Source of the DNA: an uncultured Leptolyngbya sp.
Lineage (GTDB): Bacteria; Cyanobacteriota; Cyanobacteriia; Phormidesmidales; Phormidesmidaceae
NCBI GenBank assembly: GCA_937899365.1
Contig: CALBPH010000327.1
Coordinates: 1 to 5,154 of the forward strand
Direction: 5' to 3'
Length of the DNA stretch: 5,154 nt
The notes beneath the pieces are model-generated. The model was not told where the DNA came from and ran no database searches. It saw only the letters and a program-made list of their open reading frames with translations. Below, piece by piece: positions 1 to 4,997 of this stretch. The translations under genes were made by a program, and so were the position numbers. Positions within the stretch are counted from its first letter, which is position 1. The number at the start of each line of letters is the position of its first letter.

Positions 1-945
1 TAGCTGTGCCATCGGCTCTGGGGTATCGGGTAAGTCTGCGATCGCAACCAGCGCTTCCTTTAACCCCTCAATCTCCTCAAACTGTCCCTCGGTCACCTTA
101 GCTGCCAATTCAGTCAGATCGGTTAGGGACTGGTCGTTGGACTGGAGTAGGGACTGCCACAGAAGACCCATGTCGGCCAGGCGATAGTCGTTGCGGTAGG
201 GCCCCATCTCAATACACCGCAGACAGACAATCTGGTCTTCATCCATACACAGATTGCTGATGTTGAGCAAACTGCCCTGACCTTTAAAGACGGCCATGGC
301 TTCCCACAGTTCAGTCATCACATAGAAACTATGGACCTGCTGTAGCGGATCGAGGGTGGCCTCCTGCCAAACGGTCAGTAAATCAGGCAGCGCCCGTCGA
401 TCCTCAATAATCAAGACGCTGTAATCAGATTCAATCCAAGCCTGCTGTAGTTCTGGAATCGATGGAAAGAAACGACTATGGAGGGCCAGATAAGGATAGG
501 CCATCAGCGGGAAGAGCTGGGTTTCGTCCGTTTTCCCCAGCGTCACCAAGGAAAACTGCTGGCGCTGCTCCACTAGGGAAGATGCCATGTCATTGGGTTT
601 TGTATCCGTTACCTGGGCTTCCACCGGTTTCTGACTACCCTCGCTTAGGGATAGCTCCTCCACCAGTCGATAGCGCTCCCGCGACCCCAGCCAGTCTCCT
701 GCCGCTCGAGTAAACGCAGCAGCGGGAACTATGGGGGAGGCCTGATTAGCCGCTACCTGTTGCCAAATGTCAGTGTCGTCGCTACTGGACGGACTGCCTT
801 CGGCTGCTTGGGGGTCCACTATCAGCGCAACAGATGATGCGCCTGGAAGCAGCAGAGCTCTCCAAACCTGTAGGGGGGACCCACACGATTGGCAAAACTT
901 GTGTTCGGTAGGGTTATGGAACTGACAGTATGGGCAAATGATCAT
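1..945 (-). CDS. Zinc-ribbon / pseudokinase-like N-terminal part of a probable PP2C-type Ser/Thr phosphatase (partial, C-terminus beyond left edge)
   Basis: The frame is open from an ATG at 945-943 to the window edge, giving 315 residues and no stop. Residues 4-21 form a zinc ribbon (CPYC, ten residues, CQSC). A low-complexity linker follows (about 45-88), then a region starting RYRLVEEL (91-98). Parts of residues 91-305 read like a eroded Ser/Thr kinase: VLIIEDR near 177-183, SNLCMDEDQIVCLR at 230-243 in the place of the catalytic loop, and YRLADMGLLWQSLL at 254-267 like the helix after the activation segment. Catalytic Asp and Lys are not at the expected positions. From memory, cyanobacterial proteins with this front end carry a PP2C metal-dependent phosphatase domain at the C-terminus; that part is outside the window, so the phosphatase call is inference. 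No convincing ribosome binding site precedes the ATG. The gene lies 188 bases downstream of the rluE-like gene on the same strand and may have its own promoter. Confidence 0.62.
   Translation of the reverse strand, partial: MIICPYCQFHNPTEHKFCQSCGSPLQVWRALLLPGASSVALIVDPQAAEGSPSSSDDTDIWQQVAANQASPIVPAAAFTRAAGDWLGSRERYRLVEELSLSEGSQKPVEAQVTDTKPNDMASSLVEQRQQFSLVTLGKTDETQLFPLMAYPYLALHSRFFPSIPELQQAWIESDYSVLIIEDRRALPDLLTVWQEATLDPLQQVHSFYVMTELWEAMAVFKGQGSLLNISNLCMDEDQIVCLRCIEMGPYRNDYRLADMGLLWQSLLQSNDQSLTDLTELAAKVTEGQFEEIEGLKEALVAIADLPDTPEPMAQL
38..45. repeat. HIP1 palindrome
   Basis: Exact GCGATCGC inside the partial zinc-ribbon/phosphatase-type gene; second copy of the cyanobacterial HIP1 octamer in the window. 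Confidence 0.9.
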
Positions 946-1064
946 CAGTGGATACAAAAAGGCCGTTGACAATGACCGCAGCTTAATAAAAATGTCGATG
1001 CCATAATCCACTATGCCCACCAATGAAAATAGTCTTAGCAGCTAAAACCATTCGGGGGGAGAAA

Positions 1065-1070
1065 ATTATA
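1065..1070 (-). promoter_or_regulatory. Candidate -10 box for the zinc-ribbon/phosphatase-type gene
   Basis: On the minus strand the gap between the rluE-like gene and the next gene contains an exact TATAAT, 119 bases ahead of the ATG at 945. No good TTGACA-like box sits 16-18 bases upstream, so this rests on the -10 alone. If used, the downstream gene has a leader of roughly 110 bases and is not purely dependent on readthrough from rluE. The rest of the 188-base gap (946-1133) shows only short weak foldbacks and no clear terminator. Confidence 0.3.
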
Positions 1071-1133
1071 ACAACGAAATACAATCCAGCATAGCTGATA
1101 GGAAATACAGACGTTGGTATAAATGCAACCAAA

Positions 1134-1781
1134 TTAATTGTAGCGGTGTCTAGAGCGAGGGCGATAACGCTTGGCTGGTCGGGCATTGAGACCGTTAAAA
1201 CCTTTTGTTAACTGGTCTAGCTGTGACCGTTCGTCAGCTGAGAGATAGCGCCATTGCCCAGATTGTAGATTGCCCAGATGCAGATGACCCATACTAACTC
1301 GAACCAGACGTAGTGTGGGAAAACCGACGGCTGCCGTCATGCGTCGCACCTGACGGTTTTTCCCTTCCTGCAGGGTGAGCTGCAGCCAGGCCGTTGGGAT
1401 GTGTTTGCGCACCCGAATGGGTGGTGTGCGCGGGGGGAGCGGCGGCTCTGTGGGTAGAAGCTCTACCTCGGCCGGTAGGGTGGTGTAATCTCGAATGGTG
1501 AGCCCCTGGCGCAGCCGCTGCAGACTATCGGTATCAGGAATGCGTTCTACCTGGGCCCAATAGGTGCGGGGATGACCAAACCGGGGATGGCACAGACGAT
1601 GCTGCAGCTGGCCATCGTCCGTTAGCAGCAACAGTCCTTCACTATCTCGATCGAGACGTCCCACGGGGTATACCTTGGGCACTGGAATAAATGATTTGAG
1701 GGTGGTACGGCTGGTGCCGACATCGGTGAACTGGGTGAGGACATCGTAGGGCTTGTTAAAAAGTAAGTAGCGATAGTCCAC
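1134..1781 (-). CDS. rluE: 23S rRNA pseudouridine synthase, RluE type
   Basis: This 215-residue protein belongs to the RsuA/RluB/RluE family of pseudouridine synthases, which isomerise one uridine in rRNA; E. coli RluE modifies U2457 of 23S rRNA. The match to RluE is close along the length: LLFNKPYDVLTQFTD (6-20), the catalytic motif GRLDRDSEGLLLLTDDG (41-57) with nucleophile Asp44, TYWAQVERIP (73-82), PPIRVRKHIPTAWLQLTL (120-137) and EGKNRQVRRMTAAVGFPTLR (139-158). As in E. coli RluE there is no N-terminal S4 RNA-binding domain, and the length is similar (about 217 in E. coli, from memory). The last 15 residues are rich in Arg and may add RNA contacts. The start is a GTG at 1781-1779; upstream the frame reaches a stop 14 codons further without an ATG, GTG or TTG. 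No clear Shine-Dalgarno is seen. It is divergent from the small membrane protein gene. The exact target uridine in this organism is inferred. Confidence 0.93.
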   Translation of the reverse strand: MDYRYLLFNKPYDVLTQFTDVGTSRTTLKSFIPVPKVYPVGRLDRDSEGLLLLTDDGQLQHRLCHPRFGHPRTYWAQVERIPDTDSLQRLRQGLTIRDYTTLPAEVELLPTEPPLPPRTPPIRVRKHIPTAWLQLTLQEGKNRQVRRMTAAVGFPTLRLVRVSMGHLHLGNLQSGQWRYLSADERSQLDQLTKGFNGLNARPAKRYRPRSRHRYN

Positions 1782-1882
1782 GGCAGGGGATGTTTCTTGA
1801 AGCTGTATTGAGAAATGGTGCAGTTAATTAAGTAGATAGATATGCTGAATAGACTAATTAGATCACTGTGAGTATTAGCACT
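1782..1882. promoter_or_regulatory. Divergent intergenic region between rluE and the small membrane protein gene
   Basis: This AT-rich gap of about 100 bases must hold the promoters of both flanking genes unless they start further inside. It contains the palindromes TTAATTAA (1824-1831) and CTAATTAG (1854-1861). Possible plus-strand -10 boxes are TATGCT (1841-1846) and TAGACT (1850-1855), neither with a good -35 box. I cannot assign a promoter firmly to either direction. Confidence 0.3.
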
Positions 1883-2197
1883 ATGAGTAACGTCCCCAGA
1901 TATCGGTTTGTGTGCACTCTGACCTTTGGCGATATTTATGGTCAGATCATTGTCTGGCTAATTGTGCTTTTCCTGAGCTTAGCAACGGCGCTGGCACTGA
2001 TGGGATCTAGCCGTCCTATCTATGCTCTGGTCTGTGTGGGGCTGATTTTGGTCCTGTCACTGCCGTTTTTGCTGTTTGCGTTTGTTACCACCTTGATCAA
2101 CCATATCGAGTTTAGTGAACTGGATGCGGCCAATGCAAAAGATGGGCAAAAGCTTCCCTTTAGTAATCAGCAGATGTCTAGCCAAACGGTGTCATAA
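1883..2197 (+). CDS. Small two-helix membrane protein, function unknown
   Basis: A protein of 104 residues from the ATG at 1883, or 109 from an in-frame GTG at 1868. I chose the ATG, but neither start has a clear Shine-Dalgarno, so the choice is open. A short N-terminal segment (PRYRFVCTLTFGDIYGQ) leads into two strongly hydrophobic helices at about residues 19-40 and 46-72, joined by a short turn (GSSRP). This is a helical hairpin, probably with both ends on one side of the membrane. The tail (about 73-104) is polar and ends soon after a Gln/Ser-rich stretch. No catalytic or metal-binding motif is visible. The wording resembles conserved cyanobacterial hypothetical proteins I have seen, but I cannot name the family. 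It ends 57 bases ahead of a strong hairpin and is probably transcribed alone. Confidence 0.75.
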   Translation: MSNVPRYRFVCTLTFGDIYGQIIVWLIVLFLSLATALALMGSSRPIYALVCVGLILVLSLPFLLFAFVTTLINHIEFSELDAANAKDGQKLPFSNQQMSSQTVS

Positions 2198-2254
2198 AAA
2201 GGTGGGTGAGCCGGTCTAAACGTTTGCCCGTAGCAGGATACCCCTTACATATCT

Positions 2255-2298
2255 AACTAATTAGCCCAATACCTAATCAGGTATTGGGCTAATTAGTT
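2255..2298. terminator. Shared bidirectional terminator hairpin
   Basis: A perfect 20-bp inverted repeat (2255-2274 against 2279-2298) encloses the 4-base loop AATC. The loop-proximal half contains GCCCAATACCT and its complement. It lies between two convergent genes, 57 bases after the stop of the small membrane protein and 14 bases after the stop of the TPR gene. On the plus strand it is followed by a T-rich run (GTTTATAAGTTATTTTATT); on the minus strand the tail is poorer in T. It therefore looks like a good terminator for the plus-strand gene and a plausible one for the minus-strand gene. Confidence 0.85.
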
Positions 2299-2312
2299 GT
2301 TTATAAGTTATT

Positions 2313-3254
2313 TTATTCGGCTGCGTCGGGGGCAGGGGATTCAGCTGGCGCCTCTGGATCTATAGTTTCAGGAGCGATTTCGGGAGCCTCTACCGGGGCG
2401 CTTTCGTCTAATGTGCCATCTGCAGCCCCGTTGATTGGAGCCTGGCTAATTAGCTGCTGGATCCGAGCTTTGAACTGGACAGGCGCCAGGGAAAGGGCCG
2501 TTTCAAATAGGGGCTTAGCTTCGTCTTCTTTGCCGGTTTCCCTAAGGATTAACCCCTTGGCCAGGGTGGGGCGAAAGTCGGGAGTCCCACCCAAGGTTTG
2601 GGCGTCTTGAATGGCGGTATCGTAGATTGCGATCGCATCATCATAGCGAGACTGCTCGGCATAGACCTGACCCAGCAGCAGCTTAACGGCGATGACGTCA
2701 ATTGTGCCCGGTTGAATTTTATTGGACTGTTCCGCTGTCTTTAGGGTGTCCTGAAGCAGACCCACGGCAGCTTGGGGCCGTTCCTGGACCACCAGCAAGC
2801 TCACCAACCCCTGGAGGGCTTCCATATTTCCAGGGGTGGCAGTCAAGACGCTGCGATAGGTTTGAGCCGCACCTTCCAAGTCATTGAGCTGCTGTTTGGT
2901 TTGGGCCAAAAGCACGGCATAGCGAGGTTCTTGAGGGTTTAACTCCGCCAGCCGAGACAAGGGGTCTGCCGCCCCTGCCAGGTCACCTAGCCCAATGCGA
3001 GCCTCCACCAACCCCTCCAGGGCGGCTTGGTTGTCAGGCTCACGTTCTAAAACCAGCTCATATCCATTGGCCCGACCCTCTAACTCCGCCTGGCGATCGG
3101 GTTCAGCGACCGTGGCGGCATTTGTATTGTTATGGCCAGGGCCATGGGGGTTAAAGGCAGCCTGAATCAAGGGTCCAAGCGAAACTGCCAGCAGCGCAGC
3201 CACAGCTATAAATAAAATACCGCCAACTAGCCAGCGATTGCGTTTGACAGCCAT
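2313..3254 (-). CDS. Membrane-anchored TPR protein with acidic C-terminal tail
   Basis: A 313-residue protein. The ATG at 3254-3252 is chosen over a GTG 18 codons upstream (3308) because AAGGGGGGAG sits just ahead of it and because it puts a basic start (MAVKRNR) directly before a hydrophobic helix at about 8-31. This makes an uncleaved N-terminal anchor, or possibly a signal peptide, with the body outside the cytoplasm or in the thylakoid lumen by the positive-inside rule. A short linker rich in His/Asn/Pro follows. About five TPR-like helix pairs then cover 57-262, clearest at 76-108 (ending NP), 110-142, 143-175, 187-217 (LLLGQVYAEQSRYDDAIAIY) and 227-258 (ending LAP). TPRs bind other proteins, so a scaffold or assembly role is likely, partner unknown. 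Residues 276-313 are an acidic Glu/Ala/Pro tail. Its 3' end is at the shared hairpin. It is not obviously Ycf37 or Ycf3, which are shorter. Confidence 0.85.
   Translation of the reverse strand: MAVKRNRWLVGGILFIAVAALLAVSLGPLIQAAFNPHGPGHNNTNAATVAEPDRQAELEGRANGYELVLEREPDNQAALEGLVEARIGLGDLAGAADPLSRLAELNPQEPRYAVLLAQTKQQLNDLEGAAQTYRSVLTATPGNMEALQGLVSLLVVQERPQAAVGLLQDTLKTAEQSNKIQPGTIDVIAVKLLLGQVYAEQSRYDDAIAIYDTAIQDAQTLGGTPDFRPTLAKGLILRETGKEDEAKPLFETALSLAPVQFKARIQQLISQAPINGAADGTLDESAPVEAPEIAPETIDPEAPAESPAPDAAE
2629..2636. repeat. HIP1 palindrome
   Basis: Exact GCGATCGC inside the TPR gene. This octamer is heavily over-represented in many cyanobacterial genomes, so it supports the assignment of the organism. 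Confidence 0.9.
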
Positions 3255-3258
3255 GGGA

Positions 3259-3268
3259 CTCCCCCCTT
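3259..3268 (-). promoter_or_regulatory. Ribosome binding site that fixes the TPR gene start
   Basis: On the minus strand AAGGGGGGAG is followed by TCCC and then ATG (3254). The GGAG end is 4 bases from the start codon. This purine-rich block falls inside the longer GTG-started version, which argues that the longer version is not used. Confidence 0.7.
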
Positions 3269-3320
3269 CAAAACAACATGCCCATAATAAACCCAAATGA
3301 CCCAGCACCGCCTGGTTCTA

Positions 3321-3348
3321 TGGATAGTCTTAAACCACTGTTCGTAAA
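3321..3348 (-). promoter_or_regulatory. Weak candidate promoter for the TPR gene
   Basis: On the minus strand TTTACG (3348-3343) and TATCCA (3326-3321) are separated by 16 bases and each matches four of six consensus positions. A transcript would begin near 3314 and have a leader of about 60 bases. A second possible -10 box, TATTAT near 3290, has no -35 partner. Both are weak. Confidence 0.22.
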
Positions 3349-3391
3349 GGCAGTCACTCGCGTTTTTTTTAATCATTGACCTATTAGCAAG

Positions 3392-3553
3392 ATGCCGTTA
3401 CCTAGCCTTTTTAAACCGCTCGATGGTCCCCCAGGAGAGCAACAGCAATATTTCCTTACGAAGTCGGCTAAGTCGCTGCTAGATTGTGTCAAATCATATA
3501 CGAGGATAATGCCAAGATATTTGATTGGACAGAATATCCTTAAATTGAGCTGA
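3392..3553 (+). CDS. Doubtful small ORF of 53 codons
   Basis: An ATG at 3392 opens a frame of 53 residues ending at TGA 3551-3553. The product begins MPLPSLFKPLDGPPGEQQQY and continues with a basic, mildly amphipathic second half (LTKSAKSLLDCVKSYTR near 22-38). It has no known motif, no clear Shine-Dalgarno and no transmembrane helix. An open frame of this length is not rare by chance. It is listed because it is the longest ORF I found in an otherwise gene-free stretch and its composition is protein-like. Confidence 0.15.
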   Translation: MPLPSLFKPLDGPPGEQQQYFLTKSAKSLLDCVKSYTRIMPRYLIGQNILKLS

Positions 3554-3591
3554 CATCTGCCAAAATCTATGAATGGTAACGTAAAGCAGAC

Positions 3592-3645
3592 CCAAGTCTA
3601 ACTGTCTTGGCTATCCTTGAACTAGTTTTTTCAAGATAGGCTTGG
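3592..3645 (+). other. Possible foldback RNA with alternative pairings in the leader region
   Basis: CCAAGTCTA (3592-3600) can pair with TAGGCTTGG (3637-3645) over nine positions with one T-G wobble. Inside it, CTATCCTTGAA (3611-3621) pairs with TTCAAGATAG (3630-3639), ten pairs with one bulged C and an 8-base loop. CCAAG (3592-3596) can instead pair with the nearer CTTGG (3606-3610). The two folds compete, as in an attenuator or a small structured RNA. Whether the stretch is transcribed cannot be seen. Confidence 0.35.
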
Positions 3646-3709
3646 TTTATTAATCTAAAAGCTGCTAGGTTCAACCAAATAGCTTTCCATAAACTATTTC
3701 ACCCTATGA

Positions 3710-3739
3710 TTTCCAAATTAAGTACAGACTAGATATAAG
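3710..3739 (+). promoter_or_regulatory. Candidate promoter for the plus-strand gene at 3875
   Basis: TTTCCA (3710-3715) and TATAAG (3734-3739) are separated by 18 bases; they match four and five of six sigma-70 consensus positions. Transcription would begin near 3746 and leave a leader of about 130 bases that includes the 13-bp tandem repeat. A start further upstream is also possible. Confidence 0.35.
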
Positions 3740-3795
3740 TAGCAGGTTCAGACTAAGTAGGTCAGATATTCAAACCCATAGATAACTCTATAGCC

Positions 3796-3821
3796 ACGTT
3801 TGAACTATACGTTTGAACTGT
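3796..3821 (+). repeat. 13-bp tandem repeat, two units
   Basis: ACGTTTGAACTAT is followed directly by ACGTTTGAACTGT, 12 of 13 bases identical. An inverted copy of the core, TTCAAAC, lies upstream at 3769-3775 and could pair with GTTTGAA in either unit. The repeat is in the leader, 54 bases before the ATG, so it could be a regulator binding site or an RNA element. Confidence 0.7.
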
Positions 3822-3857
3822 TGTTCCAACCGTTAAGTAAGCCGATTTTCCTGATTG

Positions 3858-3863
3858 AGGAGG
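3858..3863 (+). promoter_or_regulatory. Shine-Dalgarno sequence supporting the ATG at 3875
   Basis: AGGAGG, within TGAGGAGGTT, lies 11 bases ahead of the ATG at 3875. The spacing is a little long but the match is full. It would be inside the coding region if the in-frame TTG at 3800 were the start, so it argues for the ATG. Confidence 0.65.
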
Positions 3864-3874
3864 TTCCGAGATTA

Positions 3875-4966
3875 ATGAGTTCTGCAGACAGTCGCCCCCC
3901 TGAAATGCCCGATAGTGTATCCGATAGCGCAGCTACTGAGTCGGATGCTAGCGCAGCTGCTGACTCTAATCGCCCTGCTTTAAAACAGCCCCCCAGGCGA
4001 CCGGTTAAGCCCGTGCCGGTGGAGCCGCCGGTGGAACAGCCAGCGGACGTCGTCACCCCTGAGGTCGTTCCTACCGTATCTAAGGCGGCTACCGATGCAG
4101 CCGATGCAAGCGAGCCAGCACCACAGGAAGAAAAGGCAGAGAGTGCGGCCGAAAGCACCGCCGAACCAGAAGCCGAGCCCGAGGCTCCCCAACCCAGGCT
4201 GCAGCCCATTTCGCCCCCCAGTGAGCCCATGCAGTATCGGGCCATTGGTCTGCTTAAGGGGCGCTATGAACCCTCTGAAGAATCCTTTAATCGGGGTAAC
4301 ATCGTTAACCACGATGGCACGACCACCTGTGCCGTCCTTTTAGGGCGGACTACTAGCCTGGTTAAAAAGCATTTGGACTTGGAAAAAGACCATCTGTGGG
4401 TGGTTTATCCACGGACAATTTTCCAAGATGACATTGGCATTGCTGTGCAAATTGTCGGTGTTTGGGAGCCTGAAACCCTTGGTGAAGATGAGGAAGAGCC
4501 GGTGGAGGCCCCCGATGATGCCATCCAACCCGATTACTTTTCTATTCGGGGTGAGGTGATCAAATTTGATGAACGGAAACAGGAAATCACCGTCAGCATT
4601 GTTCAAAAAATGCGGACGGGCAAGCAGCCTAAGCGCCCCTTTAAGCTGGTGATCAATGGCAGCATCGGCGTGAAAACCATTGGCTACTTCTGGGATATGC
4701 ATGTGCATCGAGAAGGCAACCAGTTTGTTCTAAATGAAGGTAGCTATGTGGCGGCTGTACCGCCGAAAAAACGGTCTGCCCAGCAGCCGCGTCGACCGGG
4801 CGGTGGGAAGAGCTTTGGTGGTAAGCGACGCTCCTCTCCGCCAAAGCGTTCGGGGGCACCTCGTCCTAAACCCAATTTGAACAAAGGGGATGGTGGGGAA
4901 AAACCCAATGTGGTAAAGGTTGCCGAAACGGTTGCTACTGCTGACACCGATAGCTCAGAGGAGTAG
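3875..4966 (+). CDS. Conserved cyanobacterial protein of unknown function with acidic N-terminal arm and basic C-terminal tail
   Basis: A 363-residue protein from the ATG at 3875; an in-frame TTG at 3800 would add 25 residues but lacks support, while AGGAGG precedes the ATG. Three parts are visible. Residues 1-118 are disordered-looking, rich in Ala, Pro, Glu and Ser. Residues 119-297 are a folded core starting MQYRAIGLLKGRYEPSEE, with TTCAVLLGRTTSLVKKHLDL (150-169), LWVVYPRT (174-181), VQIVGVWEPETL (191-202), an acidic loop (203-215), YFSIRGEVI (221-229) and FWDMHVHREGNQFVLNEGS (272-290). Residues 298-345 are a basic Gly/Arg/Lys/Pro tail, and the last residues are acidic again. I recognise the core as a recurring cyanobacterial hypothetical protein but know no function. 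The beta-rich core and RGG-like tail would suit nucleic-acid binding; this is inference. No signal peptide or transmembrane helix is seen, so it is probably cytoplasmic. It is convergent with the next gene, stops 31 bases apart. Confidence 0.85.
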   Translation: MSSADSRPPEMPDSVSDSAATESDASAAADSNRPALKQPPRRPVKPVPVEPPVEQPADVVTPEVVPTVSKAATDAADASEPAPQEEKAESAAESTAEPEAEPEAPQPRLQPISPPSEPMQYRAIGLLKGRYEPSEESFNRGNIVNHDGTTTCAVLLGRTTSLVKKHLDLEKDHLWVVYPRTIFQDDIGIAVQIVGVWEPETLGEDEEEPVEAPDDAIQPDYFSIRGEVIKFDERKQEITVSIVQKMRTGKQPKRPFKLVINGSIGVKTIGYFWDMHVHREGNQFVLNEGSYVAAVPPKKRSAQQPRRPGGGKSFGGKRRSSPPKRSGAPRPKPNLNKGDGGEKPNVVKVAETVATADTDSSEE

Positions 4967-4997
4967 CCGCTCGACCGCCGCTCAACTCCGTTAGGCC

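Larger units (their letters stand above)
3255..3874. other. Long divergent intergenic region
   Basis: These 620 bases separate the TPR gene from the plus-strand gene at 3875. The region is richer in A and T than the flanking genes and has many stops in most frames. It holds a T8 run at 3363-3370, a doubtful 53-codon ORF (3392-3553), a possible foldback (3592-3645), a 6-bp inverted repeat AAATAG/CTATTT (3677-3682 and 3694-3699), a near-direct repeat based on CAGACTA and AAGTAG (3725-3742 and 3749-3760), a candidate promoter and a 13-bp tandem repeat. I see no tRNA, known riboswitch or transposon end. It is long enough to hold a leader or small RNA. Confidence 0.6.

Noticed and set aside
462..713. 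83-codon plus-strand open frame
   Set aside because: Antisense to the zinc-ribbon/phosphatase-type gene; Pro/Ala-rich shadow product.
966..971. Exact TTGACA on the plus strand
   Set aside because: No matching -10 box at the right distance, and it would drive antisense transcription into the rluE-like gene; not supported as a promoter.
983..1186. 67-codon minus-strand open frame with a hydrophobic middle
   Set aside because: It starts inside the rluE-like coding sequence in another frame, has no ribosome binding site, and contains the candidate TATAAT; probably chance.
3255..3308. 18-residue N-terminal extension of the TPR protein from a GTG at 3308
   Set aside because: The extension would contain the AAGGGGGGAG ribosome binding site and place extra residues before a normal basic-plus-hydrophobic anchor.
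3363..3370. T8 run that might be a terminator tail
   Set aside because: No GC-rich stem precedes it on the plus strand.
3800..3874. 25-residue N-terminal extension of the unknown protein from a TTG at 3800
   Set aside because: The TTG lies inside the 13-bp tandem repeat and the extension would contain AGGAGG; the ATG at 3875 is better supported.
3805..4245. 146-codon minus-strand open frame opposite the unknown two-armed protein
   Set aside because: Its Ser/Ala/Gly-rich product is the mirror of the low-complexity acidic arm on the plus strand; the plus frame has a Shine-Dalgarno and a recognisable conserved core.
3980..4312. 110-codon minus-strand open frame
   Set aside because: Another shadow of the repetitive N-terminal arm; the product has no domain-like pattern.
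4340..4708. 122-codon minus-strand open frame
   Set aside because: Lies wholly opposite the conserved core of the plus-strand gene and has no independent support.
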